Shown: positions 17,746 to 28,432, counted from the stretch's first letter. The stretch is DNA of 64,000 nt from Methylobacterium terrae (GCF_003173755.1 NZ_CP029553.1:4840001-4904000); one strand, 5' to 3'. Program-made: numbers and translations. Notes: generated from the letters alone by a model not told the origin.

Positions 17746-18635
17746 GGGGCGGGCTCCGGATCGGGCTTCAGGCCGAGGAGGAACAGGCCGAGGCGGTCGG
17801 CGAGCGCCACCGTCTCGGGCCGGTCGAGGACCAGGGTGTCGCCGGCCCCGACCGCGATGCCGAGGCAGCCGGCCTCCGCGGCGCGCTTCACGGTGCGCGG
17901 GCCGATCGCCGGCAGGTCGACGCGCAGGTCCTGGCCGTCCTTCGCGCGCTTGACCAGCACCATCCCGGCGGGCGGGCGCCCGAGGCCGAAGGGGCGGCGG
18001 GCGAGGGCCCGCGCGCGGGCCAGCATCCGGTCGGTGCCCTCCGGCCCCTCGACCGCCAGCACCCGCCGGCTCGCCACCACGGCGGCCTGGCCGACATCGT
18101 GCGGCGACAGGCTGGCGAGCAGCGCCCGGCCGGCCGCGATCGAGGCCTCGGCCGCCGCGTCGGGTTCGAGCGCGCCGAGGCGGCCGGTCGGCGCCATCAG
18201 GGTGGGGGCGAGGTCGCGCACGCCGAGCACCTGGAGGCCGTGCTCTTCCAGCAGGGCGAGCACGCCGCGCAGGAGGTGGTCGTCGCCGCCCGAGGCCAGC
18301 GAGCGCAGCGCCTCGCGGTTGCGGTAGGCCGCGAGCGTGTTGAGGAGGGCGGCCGGGCTCGGCCGCGCCACCGCGCCGGCGAGCGTCACGCCCGCGGGCG
18401 CCCAGCCGCACAGGGTGTCGAGGGCGCCGCGGACGTCGAGGAGGTCGACCGTGGCGTCGGCCCGCCGCCGGGTCGCCGGATCGGCGAAGCCCCGGATCGC
18501 GAGCACCCGGCAGGAGCGCCCGGCCCCTTCGAGGGCGGCGGCGATGAGGAGCGGCAGCCGGCCGGCCCCGGCGACGATCGCGACCGGACCCTTCGGGGCC
18601 GGGACCGGCGCGGCCTTCGCCGCCGCGGCCGCCAT
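17742..18635 (-). CDS. lpxI: UDP-2,3-diacylglucosamine pyrophosphatase LpxI
   Basis: A 297-residue protein of the LpxI (formerly DUF1009) family, which cleaves UDP-2,3-diacylglucosamine to lipid X in alphaproteobacteria that lack LpxH. It shows the family's N-terminal domain (VAIVAGAGRLPLLIAAALEG) and C-terminal catalytic part with KRAKDGQDLRVDLPAIGP and DRPETV. The ATG at 18635 shares a base with the lpxA stop (TGATG), and its own stop overlaps the start of lpxB. Position between lpxA and lpxB fits the pathway order. Confidence 0.93.
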   Translation of the reverse strand: MAAAAAKAAPVPAPKGPVAIVAGAGRLPLLIAAALEGAGRSCRVLAIRGFADPATRRRADATVDLLDVRGALDTLCGWAPAGVTLAGAVARPSPAALLNTLAAYRNREALRSLASGGDDHLLRGVLALLEEHGLQVLGVRDLAPTLMAPTGRLGALEPDAAAEASIAAGRALLASLSPHDVGQAAVVASRRVLAVEGPEGTDRMLARARALARRPFGLGRPPAGMVLVKRAKDGQDLRVDLPAIGPRTVKRAAEAGCLGIAVGAGDTLVLDRPETVALADRLGLFLLGLKPDPEPAP

Positions 18636-19468
18636 CACGCGGCGCCCGGCGCCTCGCGCGGGGTGCAGACCGAGCGCTTGCCGCCCTCGCGGATGAAGGC
18701 CAGGATCTCCTGCACGATCGGGTGCTGGTCGAATTCCGCCGCCACGTCCTCGACCCGTTCCATCAGGGTGCCCTCGAGGGCGAAGAGCAGGCGGTAGGCG
18801 CGGCGCAGCGCGTGGATCTCCTCGCGGGAGAAGCCGCGGCGCTGCAGCCCGATGATGTTGAGCCCCGACAGGTAGGCGCGGTTGCCGACCGCCATGCCGT
18901 AGGGGATCAGGTCGTTCTCGAGCCCCGAGAGGCCGCCGACGAAGGAGTGGGCGCCGACCCGGGCGAACTGGATCACCGCGGCGCCGCCGCCGAGGATCGC
19001 GTAGTCGCCGACCTGGCAATGGCCGGCCAGCATCACGTTGTTGGAGAAGACGACGTGGTTGCCGACCCGGCAATCGTGGCCGACATGGCTGTTGGCGAGG
19101 AACGCGCAGGAATCGCCCACCACGGTGGCGAGCCCGCCGCCGGCGGTGCCGGGGTTCATCGTCACGCCTTCGCGGATCTGGCAATCGGCGCCGATCGTCA
19201 AGGTCGAGTCCTCGCCGCGGAACTTGAGGTCCTGCGGCGGATGGCCGATCGACGCGAAGGGGTAGATCCGGGTGCGCGGGCCGACCGTGGTGCGGCCGGC
19301 CACGACGACGTGGCTCACGAGCCGCACGCCGTCGCCGAGCCGGGCTTCCGGCCCGACATGGCAGAACGGCCCGATCTCGACGCCGGCGCCGATCACCGCG
19401 CCGTCCTCGACCACCGCGCTCGGGTGGATGCGGGTTTCCGGAACCGCGCTCGCCTGGACCTCGCTCAT
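18635..19468 (-). CDS. lpxA: UDP-N-acetylglucosamine acyltransferase
   Basis: A 277-residue left-handed beta-helix acyltransferase that adds a 3-hydroxyacyl chain from ACP to UDP-GlcNAc, the first step of lipid A synthesis. Hexapeptide repeats fill residues 13-190. The catalytic histidine is H131 in [13 protein letters not shown] helical C-terminal domain of about 80 residues completes the trimer. The ATG at 19468 overlaps the fabZ stop as ATGA. Confidence 0.95.
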   Translation of the reverse strand: MSEVQASAVPETRIHPSAVVEDGAVIGAGVEIGPFCHVGPEARLGDGVRLVSHVVVAGRTTVGPRTRIYPFASIGHPPQDLKFRGEDSTLTIGADCQIREGVTMNPGTAGGGLATVVGDSCAFLANSHVGHDCRVGNHVVFSNNVMLAGHCQVGDYAILGGGAAVIQFARVGAHSFVGGLSGLENDLIPYGMAVGNRAYLSGLNIIGLQRRGFSREEIHALRRAYRLLFALEGTLMERVEDVAAEFDQHPIVQEILAFIREGGKRSVCTPREAPGAA

Positions 19469-19929
19469 TCGGTCACCAGCATCGCGCCGATCTCGGCCTC
19501 GGCCACCAGCACGCCGTTCACCTTGGCCTCGCCCTTGAACCACCACATGAAGCGGCGGTTGCTGGTCTTGCGCATGTGGTACTCGACCACGTCCCCCGGG
19601 ACGACCGGCTTGCGGAACTTCGCCTTGTCGATGGTCATGAAGAAGACCTTGCTCGGCTTGGCGTCGCCCTTGAGCTTGTGGGCGCAGCAGATCGCGCCGG
19701 CGGTCTGGGCCATGCCCTCGATCAGCAGCACGCCCGGGAAGACCGGTGCGGTCGGGAAGTGACCGGTGAAGTGCGGCTCGTTGATCGTGACGTTCTTGAT
19801 GCCGATGCAGCTCTCGTCCCGGTCGATCTGCACGATCTTGTCGATCATCAGGAACGGGTAGCGGTGGGGCAGGAGCTCCATCACCCGCAGGATGTCGGCC
19901 GTACCCAGTTCGGCAGGCATCTCGGTCAT
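19465..19929 (-). CDS. fabZ: 3-hydroxyacyl-ACP dehydratase FabZ
   Basis: A 154-residue hot-dog-fold dehydratase of type II fatty acid synthesis. Active-site residues are H57 in [16 protein letters not shown] and E71 in LLIEGMAQ. FabZ draws on the same 3-hydroxyacyl-ACP pool as LpxA and LpxD, which explains its place between them. I chose the start at 19929 (MTEMPAELG); the frame is open further upstream but lies in the gap to lpxD. It overlaps lpxA by four bases. Confidence 0.95.
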   Translation of the reverse strand: MTEMPAELGTADILRVMELLPHRYPFLMIDKIVQIDRDESCIGIKNVTINEPHFTGHFPTAPVFPGVLLIEGMAQTAGAICCAHKLKGDAKPSKVFFMTIDKAKFRKPVVPGDVVEYHMRKTSNRRFMWWFKGEAKVNGVLVAEAEIGAMLVTE

Positions 19930-20067
19930 GGCGTCAGGCTCCCTCGTGGCGGGCCGGACCGGCAGGGGCCGGTCGGGCGAATCGTGCGCCGTCTTTGGCG
20001 AGAAGTGCGGCGGATGCAAGCCCTTTGCGGCACGAGCGCGGCGGGCGACGCGCCGGCCCGCGCGCCC

Positions 20068-21123
20068 TCAGCCCTCGCCGCCCGCGTCGCGGGCACGCGC
20101 GGCGAGGTTCTTGAGGGTCGTCATCTCGCGGAACCACTCGCGCACGGGCTTGGCCGGGGTGCCGCCCCAGCGGGAGCCTGCCGGCACGTCCTTGTTGACG
20201 TTGCTCGAGCCGGCGATCTGGGCGCCCATGCCGATGCGCAGGTGGCCCACCACCCCGACCTGGCCACCGAGGACGACGTAGTCCTCGAGCGTCGTCGAGC
20301 CCGAGATGCCGACCTGGGCGACGATCACGCAGTGGCGGCCGATGACGACGTTGTGGGCGATCTGCACCAGGTTGTCGATCTTGGTGCCCTCGCCGATCAC
20401 CGTGTCGCGGCTCGCGCCCCGGTCGATCGTGGTGTTGGCGCCGATCTCGACGTCGTCCTGGATGATGACCCGGCCGACCTGCGGCACCTTGAGGTGGCCG
20501 CCCGGCCCCATGGCGAAGCCGAACCCGTCCTGGCCGATGCGGGCGCCGCCATGCACGATCACCCGGTTGCCCAGATAGGCGTGGAGCACCGAGGCGTTGG
20601 GGCCGACCGCGCAACCCCGCCCGATCCGCACGCCCGGGCCGACGACGCAGCCCGCCGCCAGCACCGTCTCGGCGCCGATCTCGGCCTCCGGCCCGATCAC
20701 CACGCCGGGATCGACGATCACCCCGGGCTCGAGCCGGGCGGTCGGGTGGACGAAGGAGCCGGGCGAGACGCCGGTGGCGGAGAACAGCGAGGTCGGGCGC
20801 GCGGCGCTCGGGAACAGGCGCGCCAGCACCTTCGCGAAGCCCCGGTAGGGCTGGGGCGTGACGAGCGCGATCGTGCCGGCGGGGACGCGAGCGGCGAAGC
20901 GCGGCGAGACCAGGCAGGCGCGCGCGCGCGTGGTCCCGAGCGTCTCCGCGTACTTGGCGTTGTCCATGTAGGCGAGGTCGTCCGGCCCGGCGCTCTCCAG
21001 GGGCGCGGCGGCGCGGATCACCGCCTCGCCGTCGGAATCCGGCGGCAGGCTCGCGCCGGAGAGCGCCGCGACCTCGCGCAAGGGGACGGGGCCCGCGAGG
21101 GGGAAGAAGACCGGTTCCGACAT
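20068..21123 (-). CDS. lpxD: UDP-3-O-acylglucosamine N-acyltransferase
   Basis: A 351-residue protein adding the second 3-hydroxyacyl chain in lipid A synthesis. An N-terminal uridine-binding domain (1-110) is followed by left-handed beta-helix hexapeptide repeats (about 115-310) with the catalytic histidine H257 in [10 protein letters not shown], and a C-terminal helix. The start at 21123 (MSEPVFF) is chosen; an ATG three codons upstream is possible. An intrinsic terminator separates it from bamA, so lpxD-fabZ-lpxA-lpxI-lpxB may have its own promoter or depend on read-through. Confidence 0.94.
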   Translation of the reverse strand: MSEPVFFPLAGPVPLREVAALSGASLPPDSDGEAVIRAAAPLESAGPDDLAYMDNAKYAETLGTTRARACLVSPRFAARVPAGTIALVTPQPYRGFAKVLARLFPSAARPTSLFSATGVSPGSFVHPTARLEPGVIVDPGVVIGPEAEIGAETVLAAGCVVGPGVRIGRGCAVGPNASVLHAYLGNRVIVHGGARIGQDGFGFAMGPGGHLKVPQVGRVIIQDDVEIGANTTIDRGASRDTVIGEGTKIDNLVQIAHNVVIGRHCVIVAQVGISGSTTLEDYVVLGGQVGVVGHLRIGMGAQIAGSSNVNKDVPAGSRWGGTPAKPVREWFREMTTLKNLAARARDAGGEG

Positions 21124-21210
21124 CACCTGCATCCGCTGGGGCACGCCCGCCCGTGATGGGGGGCCTGTCTTGGGGGAGGGCGCCCGGACTAGCGGGTTGC
21201 GCCGGAGGGC

Positions 21211-21249
21211 ACAAACGAAAACGGCCGCGGGGCTCGATGCCCCGCGGCC
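21211..21249 (-). terminator. Intrinsic terminator after bamA
   Basis: On the minus strand an 11-bp perfect stem (arms 21249-21239 and 21233-21223, 5-base loop) of almost pure G/C is followed at once by GTTTTCGTTTGTG, a good U-tract for this GC content. It starts 45 bases after the bamA stop and lies 88 bases before lpxD. A second hairpin at 21262-21282 has no T-run. Confidence 0.75.
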
Positions 21250-21293
21250 GCGGATCCGAGAGCGGGCGCCGTCGGCGCCCGCCGGAGGAGGTC

Positions 21294-23810
21294 TTAGAAG
21301 CGCGAGCCGCCCGAGAAGCGGAAGGCCTGCGTCTGGTCCTTGCCGACCCGGCCGTAATAGGTGCCGTCGGCGCCGAAGACCTTCTGTCCCTCGTCCTTGG
21401 AGAGGGCATAGGCGTAGTCGAAGCGGATCGGGCCGAGCGGCGAGTTCCACAGGATCGACGCGCCGACCGACGAGCGGATCGTGGCCTTGTCGCGGACGTT
21501 CACGCATTCCGGCTCGACGCCGATCGTGAGGGCGTTGAAGTTGCAGGCGCCGGTCGGAGCCTGGCCGTTGATGAAGCCGTCGCGGTTCACGTCGAAGGCG
21601 CGGCTGCCCTTGTAGCCGAACAGCGTACCGGCATCGGCGAAGACCGCGCCTTTCAGGCCGAGGTCGCGGGGCAGGCCCCAGATCGGGAACTGCACCTCGA
21701 CCGAGGCGCCGACATAGGTCGTGCCGCCGATCGCGTTCGAGCGGGCGTCGGCCGAGCCGACGTCGCGCGGGCCGATGCCGTTCGGCGCGAAGCCGCGCAC
21801 CAGCGACGGGCCGAGGAAGAACTGGTCGGTGACGCGGAGCGCGTTGCCCTCCGTCGGCAGGACGTGGCCGCCCTGGAACTTCACGAAGCCGACGACGTCC
21901 TCGTAGAGCTCCTTGTAGTACCGGGCCTCGCCGGTGACGCGGAAGAACTTCGAGTCGCCGCCCAGGCCCGCGAATTCGGGCTTCAGCTCGCCGTAGAAGC
22001 CGTTGCGCGGCAGCTGGAGGTTGTCGAGCGTCGAGTAGGCGAGCGTCACGCCGGCGAGCGAGGTCAGCGTCGAGCCGACCGCCTCCTTCAGCGCGATCGA
22101 AGCCTCGCCGTCATAGGCGCAGTTCGGGTAGAGCGCCTGGCTCGGGAAATTCGGGTTGAGCTTGGTGTAGCCGGCGATCGGGAACGAGCAGTCGTTGTAC
22201 GGCCGCTTGAGCGTGTTCGGGATCTTCAGGTCGGTGTTGTAGATCGAGTAGCGCAGCGTGATGCCGAACTCCTCGGTGATCGGCAGGCCGAGGCGGAGCT
22301 GGCCGCCGACCACGTCGGTCACGTAGCGCGAGTAGCGGGTCTGGTCGCTGTACTTGTTGAAGACGTCGAAGCCGGCCGCCAGGCGGTAGCCGAGGAAGTA
22401 CGGCTCGGTGAACGAGAAGTCGACGCCGCGGGTGTACTGGCCGGCGGTGCCGGCGAGGCGGACGTACTGGCCGCGGCCGAGGAAGTTCGATTCCGAGACC
22501 GAGACCTCGCCGATGATCCCGTCCGCCGTCGAGTAGCCGCCGGCGACCGAGAACGAGCCGGTCGGTTGATCCTCGACGTCGATGTTCACGACGACGCGGT
22601 CGGGAGCCGAGCCCGGCTCGTTGGAGAACCGGACCTTCTTGAAGAAGCCGAGGCCGTTCAGCCGGCGCTCGGCCCGGTCGACCAGCACGCGGTTGTAGGC
22701 GTCGCCCTCGGTCAGGTCGAGCTCGCGCCGCACGACGTAGTCGCGGGTGCGGGTGTTGCCGCGCACGTTGATGCGCTCGATGTAGACCTTCGGGCCGTCC
22801 TCGACGATGTAGCCGAGGGCCACGGTGCCGGTGGCGCGGTCGCGCTCGCCGGTCGGGCGGACCTGCGCGAAGGGATGGCCGTTGCGCGCCACCGTCGTGG
22901 TGACGCCGGTGAGCGTCCGCTCGACGTCCTCGGCGTTGTAGACGTCGCCGACGCCGGTGCGCAGCTCGTCGCGCAGCACGGTGCCGTCGACGCCCGGGAT
23001 GCGGGAATCGACCGAGACCGCGCCGACGCGGTACTGCTGGCCTTCCTCGACCGTGATGGTGATGATCCAGCCGCCGGCGGCGTCGTCGAAGCGCGAATCG
23101 GCCGAGGCGATCCGGAAGTCGGCGTAGCCGTTCTTCAGGTAGTAGCGCCGGATCAGGTCGAGGTCGTTGGCGAGGCGATCGGGATCGTAGACGTCCGAGG
23201 TCTTGACGAAGCTGAGGAGGTTCATCTCCGACATCGTCATCAGGTCCTTCAGACGGCCGTCCGAATAGACCTGATTGCCGACGAACTTGATTTCCTTGAC
23301 GCCGGTCTTGTCACCCTCGTCGACGGTGTAGACGACGTCGACGCGACCGTTCGGCAGGTCGACGGTGCGTACCGAGATCTTCGCCGAGCCGCGGCCGGCG
23401 CGGCGGTAGACCTCGCGGATGCGCTCGAGGTCGGAGTTGACGGTCGCCTGGCTGTAGGGCCCGCGCGCCTTCGACTCGACGATGCCCTCGAGCGTTCCCT
23501 TCTCGACCTTCTTGTTGCCCTCGAAGACGACGCGGTTGATCGTGTTGTTCTCGCGAACCGACACGACGATGCGCCCGCCCGAATGCGACACCCGCACGTC
23601 CGAGAACATGCCGCTGGCGATCAGGTTGCGGCGGCCCTCCTCGGGCGACACGCCGACCACGTAGGAGCGGACCGTCTCGGCGTCGATCCGGGAATTGCCC
23701 TGAACGACAATCTGCTGCGCGAAGGCGCTGCCGCTGGCGGCGATGGTAGCGGCCATGACAATGGCGCCCTTCGCCGACGCACGCCGGCGCTTACCCGTCA
23801 TCGACATCAT
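21294..23810 (-). CDS. bamA: Outer membrane protein assembly factor BamA
   Basis: An 838-residue Omp85 protein, the core of the BAM complex that inserts beta-barrels into the outer membrane. A signal peptide ends in ASGSAFA before QQIVVQGN. Five POTRA domains span about 35-430 and a 16-strand barrel (surface antigen family) fills the rest, ending in the C-terminal aromatic FRFSGGSRF as expected for a barrel. ATGs at 23810, 23807 and 23801 are all possible. Position between rseP and lpxD is conserved in alphaproteobacteria. Confidence 0.95.
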   Translation of the reverse strand: MMSMTGKRRRASAKGAIVMAATIAASGSAFAQQIVVQGNSRIDAETVRSYVVGVSPEEGRRNLIASGMFSDVRVSHSGGRIVVSVRENNTINRVVFEGNKKVEKGTLEGIVESKARGPYSQATVNSDLERIREVYRRAGRGSAKISVRTVDLPNGRVDVVYTVDEGDKTGVKEIKFVGNQVYSDGRLKDLMTMSEMNLLSFVKTSDVYDPDRLANDLDLIRRYYLKNGYADFRIASADSRFDDAAGGWIITITVEEGQQYRVGAVSVDSRIPGVDGTVLRDELRTGVGDVYNAEDVERTLTGVTTTVARNGHPFAQVRPTGERDRATGTVALGYIVEDGPKVYIERINVRGNTRTRDYVVRRELDLTEGDAYNRVLVDRAERRLNGLGFFKKVRFSNEPGSAPDRVVVNIDVEDQPTGSFSVAGGYSTADGIIGEVSVSESNFLGRGQYVRLAGTAGQYTRGVDFSFTEPYFLGYRLAAGFDVFNKYSDQTRYSRYVTDVVGGQLRLGLPITEEFGITLRYSIYNTDLKIPNTLKRPYNDCSFPIAGYTKLNPNFPSQALYPNCAYDGEASIALKEAVGSTLTSLAGVTLAYSTLDNLQLPRNGFYGELKPEFAGLGGDSKFFRVTGEARYYKELYEDVVGFVKFQGGHVLPTEGNALRVTDQFFLGPSLVRGFAPNGIGPRDVGSADARSNAIGGTTYVGASVEVQFPIWGLPRDLGLKGAVFADAGTLFGYKGSRAFDVNRDGFINGQAPTGACNFNALTIGVEPECVNVRDKATIRSSVGASILWNSPLGPIRFDYAYALSKDEGQKVFGADGTYYGRVGKDQTQAFRFSGGSRF

Positions 23811-24163
23811 CAAATGGCCCGTCTCATTTTTTGTCGGCACGGGTTTGCACCCGCAGACGATCGCCCTCTCGCGAAGGCGAAGGCCCCTGGTCCTAAGCCC
23901 CGCTTCTATCGGGAATCCCTGGCGAAGCAAACGCCACGCTCCCAGCAGACCGGGATTTTGCCCAGACGTTGCCTTCCTGTCACGGGCTGCGGCCACGCTT
24001 TTCACAGGGCAGGGTCAGCGCGCGGTGAACGGCGCCCCGGGGCGAACGCCCCGGAATGGCACGCATTTTAGGAAAATTGGAGCGATCTCGGGGGAGGTTC
24101 GCACGAGAAAGCCGCCCGCGATCCGCGGACGGCTCCTCGATGCCGGCAGGGGCTCGTCCCGCG
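23811..24163 (-). other. Gap between rseP and bamA
   Basis: About 350 bases containing the rseP terminator at its right end and presumably the bamA promoter. No gene is visible. The leader just before bamA is unusually A-rich on the coding strand (GACAAAAAATGAGACGGG), consistent with an accessible ribosome-entry region. Confidence 0.45.
24104..24133 (-). terminator. Probable intrinsic terminator after rseP
   Basis: Minus-strand arms 24133-24124 and 24120-24111 pair over 10 bp with one G-T wobble and a 3-base loop, followed by TTTCTCG. It begins about 30 bases after the rseP stop. The T-run is short, so efficiency may be modest. Confidence 0.55.
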
Positions 24164-25324
24164 TCAGGTGCCGCGGTTGAACGCGGCGCCGATGTGCAGG
24201 ATGTCGTTCCAGGTCGCGAACAGCATCAGCATCAGCACCAGGGCGAGCCCGATGCGGAAGCCGATCTCCTGCGCCCGCTCGCTCAAGGGGCGGCCGCGGA
24301 CGATCTCGACGGCGTAGAACATGAGGTGGCCGCCATCGAGCATCGGCACCGGGAACAGGTTGATGAGCCCGATCGAGACCGACAGCACCGCGATCAACCC
24401 GACCAGGGCGCCGAGGCCCCCGACCTTGGCGGCCTGCCCCGAGACCCGGGCGATGCCCATCGGTCCCGAGAGCTGGTCGGCCGATTCGCGCCCGGTGATC
24501 AGCTTGCCGATGTAGTTGAAGGTGCGGTCGACCACGAAGTAGGTCTCGGTGACGCCGATCTTCAGCGAGTCGAGCGCGCCGTAGCGCACCAGCTTCACCT
24601 CGGCGGCGTCGCGCGGCCCCTGGATGCCGAGCCGCCCGATGCGCTGGGTGCCGAACGGGGTCTTGTCCTCGAAGGTGTCCGGCGTCGCGGTGAGCGGCGT
24701 GGTGACGCCGCCGCGCTCCACCGTGAAGTCGAGCCGGTCGCCGGCGGCGCCCGAGACGGTCCGCTGCATGTCGGCGAAGTTGTGGATGGTGCTGCCGTTG
24801 ATCGTCAGGACGACGTCGCCGGGCTGGAAGCCCGCGCGCTCGGCGGCGCTGCCGGGCTGCACCGCCGAGACCCGGGGCGCCACCTCGTAGCGGCCGGTGG
24901 CGTAGACCGCGCCGGCGAAGACCGCGATGGCGAGGAGGAAGTTCGCGATCGGCCCCGCCGCCACGATGGCGACCCGCTTCCAGACGTTCTGGGCGTGGAA
25001 GCTCACCGCCCGCTCGGCCGGGTTCATGCGCGCGGCCGCGTCCGGATCGGGCACGCTGGCGCCGTTCATGTCGCCGACGAACTTGACGTAGCCGCCGAGC
25101 GGGATCGCCGAGAGCTTCCAGCGGGTGCCGCGGCGGTCGTTGAAGCCGACGATCTCGGGTCCGAAGCCGATCGAGAAGCTGGTCACCCCGACGCCGCACC
25201 AGCGGCCGACCAGGAAGTGGCCGAGCTCGTGGATGAAGACCACGACGGTGAGGACGAACAGGAACGGCACGATGTAGCCGAGCAGGTTCGTCGTCGCACC
25301 GCCCACGACGTTCAGCAGATCCAT
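24164..25324 (-). CDS. rseP: Site-2 intramembrane zinc metalloprotease RseP
   Basis: A 386-residue M50 protease that cleaves membrane-bound anti-sigma factors and signal-peptide remnants. The zinc motif HELGH is at 32-36 in the first transmembrane helix. A single PDZ domain lies near 125-200, and the third zinc ligand is in NLFPVPMLDGGH. About four membrane segments are present. The ATG at 25324 is preferred because GAGGTGAT precedes it; an in-frame GTG lies two codons upstream. It is upstream of bamA and downstream of dxr. Confidence 0.93.
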   Translation of the reverse strand: MDLLNVVGGATTNLLGYIVPFLFVLTVVVFIHELGHFLVGRWCGVGVTSFSIGFGPEIVGFNDRRGTRWKLSAIPLGGYVKFVGDMNGASVPDPDAAARMNPAERAVSFHAQNVWKRVAIVAAGPIANFLLAIAVFAGAVYATGRYEVAPRVSAVQPGSAAERAGFQPGDVVLTINGSTIHNFADMQRTVSGAAGDRLDFTVERGGVTTPLTATPDTFEDKTPFGTQRIGRLGIQGPRDAAEVKLVRYGALDSLKIGVTETYFVVDRTFNYIGKLITGRESADQLSGPMGIARVSGQAAKVGGLGALVGLIAVLSVSIGLINLFPVPMLDGGHLMFYAVEIVRGRPLSERAQEIGFRIGLALVLMLMLFATWNDILHIGAAFNRGT

Positions 25325-25467
25325 GATCACCTCGATGCGGCGCGGCGGGCTCTCCCCGGCCCGGCGCGACCGCCTTCCTGTTCCTGACCTTACATACAGG
25401 CTCGGCGAGCCTGCGAACAGGGCGCGAAACGACCGAGGGTTAACTTAACGGAAGCTTAAGGCGCCGG

Positions 25468-26631
25468 TCAGGCGGCGAGCGCCGCCTCGCTCCAGCTGCG
25501 CACCTCGGCGTCGATGGCGAGCGCCTCCTCGACGTCGGCGGGCGCCGTGGAGAAGCGCGCCGCGAAATGCTCGCAGGCCCGCTCGACCAGCGCGGCGATG
25601 TCGTAGAAGCCGATTGTCCCGGCGATGAAGGCTGCGACCGCGATCTCGTTGGCCGCGTTCATCACGGTCGGCTGCGCGGCCCCCGCCGCCAGCGCCGCCT
25701 TGGCGATCCGCAGGCAGGGGAAGCGCTCCTCGTCCGGGCGCTCGAAGGTGAGGCTGCCCGTCGCCGCTAGGTCGAGGGGCTTGCCGCGGGCGATGGTCAG
25801 GCGCTCGCCCAGGCCTAAGCAATGGGCGATCGGCACCCGCATGTCGGGGACGTAGAGGCCGGCCGTCACCGAGCCGTCGCGCCAGGTGACGAGGGCGTGG
25901 ACGATCGACTGCGGATGCACCACCGCGTCGAGGCGCTCCGCCTCGATGCCGAACAGGTGGTGGGCCTCGATCAGTTCCAGCCCCTTGTTCATCATGGTGG
26001 CGGAATCGATGTTGATCTTCATGCCCATCGACCAGGTCGGGTGGGCGGCGGCGTCCGCGGCGCTGGCGGCGGCGATGCGCTCGCGGGTCGCGGTCCGGAA
26101 CGGCCCGCCCGAGGCCGTGATGGTCATCCGGGTGATCTCGTCGATCCGGCCGGTGCCGATCGACTGCTCGAGCGCGTTGTGCTCGGAATCCATCGGCAGG
26201 ATGCGGGCACCGAACTTCTTCGCGTCGCGCATGAAGGCGTCGCCGGCGCAGACGAGGCTCTCCTTGTTGGCGAGCGCCACGGTGCGGCCCTGGCGGATCG
26301 CCGCGCAGGTGGGGCTGAGCCCCGCCGCCCCGCTCACGGCGGCCACCACCAGGTCGGCGTCGCGGGTCGCCGCCTCGATCACCGCGGACGGACCGGCCCC
26401 GCAGGCGATGCCCGATCCCGCCAGCGCGTCGCGCAAGGCGGGCCCGGCATCCGCGTCGGCGATCGCCGCGAATTCGGCGTTCAACTCGCGGGCGACGCGG
26501 GCGAGGGCCTGCGCGTCGCGGCCGCCCGCCACGGCGCCGACCCGGAAGCGGTCCCGGTGCTGGTCGAGCAGGTCGGCGGTGGAGCGCCCGATCGAGCCGG
26601 TCGCGCCCAGGACGGAGACGGTGAGGGTCAT
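25468..26631 (-). CDS. dxr: 1-deoxy-D-xylulose 5-phosphate reductoisomerase
   Basis: A 387-residue NADPH- and metal-dependent enzyme making 2-C-methyl-D-erythritol 4-phosphate, the second step of the MEP isoprenoid pathway. Motifs: GATGSIG at residues 9-15, LANKESLV, MDSEHNALEQ (metal-binding Asp and Glu), SGGPF, and SATMMNKGLELIEAH. The ATG at 26631 overlaps the cdsA stop (ATGA). ispG of the same pathway is at 38785-40086 in this window. Confidence 0.95.
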   Translation of the reverse strand: MTLTVSVLGATGSIGRSTADLLDQHRDRFRVGAVAGGRDAQALARVARELNAEFAAIADADAGPALRDALAGSGIACGAGPSAVIEAATRDADLVVAAVSGAAGLSPTCAAIRQGRTVALANKESLVCAGDAFMRDAKKFGARILPMDSEHNALEQSIGTGRIDEITRMTITASGGPFRTATRERIAAASAADAAAHPTWSMGMKINIDSATMMNKGLELIEAHHLFGIEAERLDAVVHPQSIVHALVTWRDGSVTAGLYVPDMRVPIAHCLGLGERLTIARGKPLDLAATGSLTFERPDEERFPCLRIAKAALAAGAAQPTVMNAANEIAVAAFIAGTIGFYDIAALVERACEHFAARFSTAPADVEEALAIDAEVRSWSEAALAA

Positions 26632-27494
26632 GGATGTCCCGTGAGAGAGAGGCCGACGAGCAGGAGGCCGGCGAGGAGGGCCACGGCGAAGAAGCCGTCG
26701 AGGCGGTCCATCACCCCGCCATGGCCCGGAATCAGGCGGCCGGAATCCTTGGCGCCGTAGGCGCGCTTGAGGGCGGATTCGGCGAGGTCGCCGCCCTGGC
26801 TCATTACCGAGGCTAGACCTGAGAGCGCGCAGGCCAGCGGCAGCGACAGGGCGTCGGTGGCGCCGAGGTGGCGTGCGCCCGCCGCCACCGCGCCGCCGAC
26901 GATCGTCGCGCCGATCAGGCCGCCGCAGAATCCCGACCAGGTCTTCTTCGGGCTCACCGCCGGCCACAGCTTCGGCCCGCCCAGCGAACGGCCGGTGAAG
27001 TAAGCGGCGATGTCGGTGGTCCAGACCACGCCGAACAGCCAGAGCGGGCCGGCGAGCCCGATGCGGGGATCGTCGCGCAGCAGCACCGGCACCAGGGCGA
27101 CCACGAGGGCGCTGGCGAGGCTCGCCGGCGCCCAGACCCGGCCCAGGGTCGGCTTGGCGAGGAGCGCGAGGAGACCGAGGCCGAGGACGGCCGTCCCGAC
27201 GAGCCAGGGCAGGGGAGCCGCGAGCCGCGCGCCCGCCACCACCGCGAGGAGCACGAGGCCCGCGACGGCGAGCAGCGGCCGGTGCGGCGCGGTCCGGGTG
27301 ATGGCGAGCCACTCGCCCACCACCGCGAGGCCGGCCAGGAACCAGACCACCGCGAAGATCCAGCCGCCGTTGAGGGTGGCGCCGAGCACCAGGAGGCCGA
27401 GCACGATGCCCGACACCGTGCGGGCGCCGAGCTCCGTCGCGGGCCAGGCCGGTCGCCCGGTCCCCGGGAGCTTCGTTCCGTCGGAGCCCGCCAT
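26628..27494 (-). CDS. cdsA: Phosphatidate cytidylyltransferase
   Basis: A 288-residue integral membrane enzyme converting phosphatidic acid and CTP to CDP-diacylglycerol, the precursor of all phospholipids. About seven or eight hydrophobic segments are present. The C-terminal CDS signature is KRAYGAKDSGRLIPGHGG followed by VMDRLDG, with the catalytic aspartates. It overlaps uppS by one base (TGATG) and dxr by four. Confidence 0.94.
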   Translation of the reverse strand: MAGSDGTKLPGTGRPAWPATELGARTVSGIVLGLLVLGATLNGGWIFAVVWFLAGLAVVGEWLAITRTAPHRPLLAVAGLVLLAVVAGARLAAPLPWLVGTAVLGLGLLALLAKPTLGRVWAPASLASALVVALVPVLLRDDPRIGLAGPLWLFGVVWTTDIAAYFTGRSLGGPKLWPAVSPKKTWSGFCGGLIGATIVGGAVAAGARHLGATDALSLPLACALSGLASVMSQGGDLAESALKRAYGAKDSGRLIPGHGGVMDRLDGFFAVALLAGLLLVGLSLTGHP

Positions 27495-28342
27495 CACCCG
27501 GCCCGGGCGCTGAGGCCGCCGAAGCGGCGGTCGCGGTTCTGGAACTCGCCGATCGCCGCCAGGAAGGCGGCGTGGTCGAAGTCCGGCCAGAAATCCGGCA
27601 CGAACACGAACTCGGAATAGGCGGTCTGCCAGGTGAGGAAGTTCGATACCCGCTGCTCGCCGGAGGTGCGGATGACGAGGTCGGGATCGGGGATGCCGGC
27701 GGTGTCGAGCGCCCCCGTCATCGCCGCGGCGTCGATCGCCTCGGGCGTCAGGCGGCCCTCGGCGACGGCCCGGGCGAGGCTCCGCATCGCGCGCAGGATC
27801 TCCTGGCGCCCGCCGTAATTGAACGCCACCACCAGGGTCAGCGTGGTGTTGCGGGCGGTGCGCTCCTCGGCCTCGCGCAGGAGGCCGGCGATGTCGCCCG
27901 GCAAGCCGTCGCGCTCGCCGATGATCCGTACCCGGACGCCGTTGGCGTGCAGGTCGGCGAGGTCGCGGCGCACGAACAGCTTGAGCAGGCCCATCAGGTC
28001 CGCCACCTCGGCGGCGGGCCGGCGCCAGTTCTCGGAGGAGAAGCTGTAGATCGTGAGATAGGGAATCCGGAGGTCGATCGCGGAGCGCACGGCGCGGCGC
28101 ACCGCCTCGACCCCGCGGCGATGGCCCTCGACCCGGGGCAGCCCGCGGCGGGCGGCCCAGCGGCCGTTGCCGTCCATGATGATGGCGACGTGGGCCGGCA
28201 TGGTGCCGGGAGGAGGCGCGGCGCCGCCCGGCGCAGGCCCGGGGCCCGCCGCCGGATGGCCCGCGATCTCTCGGGCGTCCATCTCCCGGCCCTCGGCCTG
28301 GCCTGCGTCCAGCAGGGTCACCGTCTCGCTGTCGCCTGCCAT
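27494..28342 (-). CDS. uppS: Undecaprenyl diphosphate synthase (cis-prenyltransferase)
   Basis: A 282-residue enzyme that extends farnesyl diphosphate with isopentenyl diphosphate to the C55 carrier lipid for peptidoglycan and O-antigen. Signature motifs are [10 protein letters not shown] (catalytic Asp near 57), SFSSENW, and the C-terminal [11 protein letters not shown]. The first 48 residues form a low-complexity Gly/Pro/Ala extension not needed for catalysis. The true start could be GTG 28390, ATG 28342, or ATG 28282. It uses products of the isoprenoid pathway served by dxr and ispG. Confidence 0.9.
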   Translation of the reverse strand: MAGDSETVTLLDAGQAEGREMDAREIAGHPAAGPGPAPGGAAPPPGTMPAHVAIIMDGNGRWAARRGLPRVEGHRRGVEAVRRAVRSAIDLRIPYLTIYSFSSENWRRPAAEVADLMGLLKLFVRRDLADLHANGVRVRIIGERDGLPGDIAGLLREAEERTARNTTLTLVVAFNYGGRQEILRAMRSLARAVAEGRLTPEAIDAAAMTGALDTAGIPDPDLVIRTSGEQRVSNFLTWQTAYSEFVFVPDFWPDFDHAAFLAAIGEFQNRDRRFGGLSARAG

Positions 28343-28432
28343 GCTGGCCCCGACCCCGGCGGAGCCGCGTTTCGGCTCCGCGCTCCCCACGCGCTCGTCC
28401 CAGTCGTCCTAGAAAGTCATGCCGGCCCGGTG

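Noticed and set aside
21262..21282. Second G/C hairpin near the bamA terminator
   Set aside because: 9-bp stem but no T-rich tail; the following hairpin at 21223-21249 is the likely terminator.
21153..24071. Plus-strand open frame of about 970 codons antisense to bamA
   Set aside because: Shadow of BamA; translation rich in Asp, Val, Arg and Gly without any family signal.
28343..28390. Upstream GTG start for uppS at 28390
   Set aside because: Would add 16 low-complexity residues and has a weak ribosome-binding site; kept only as an alternative.
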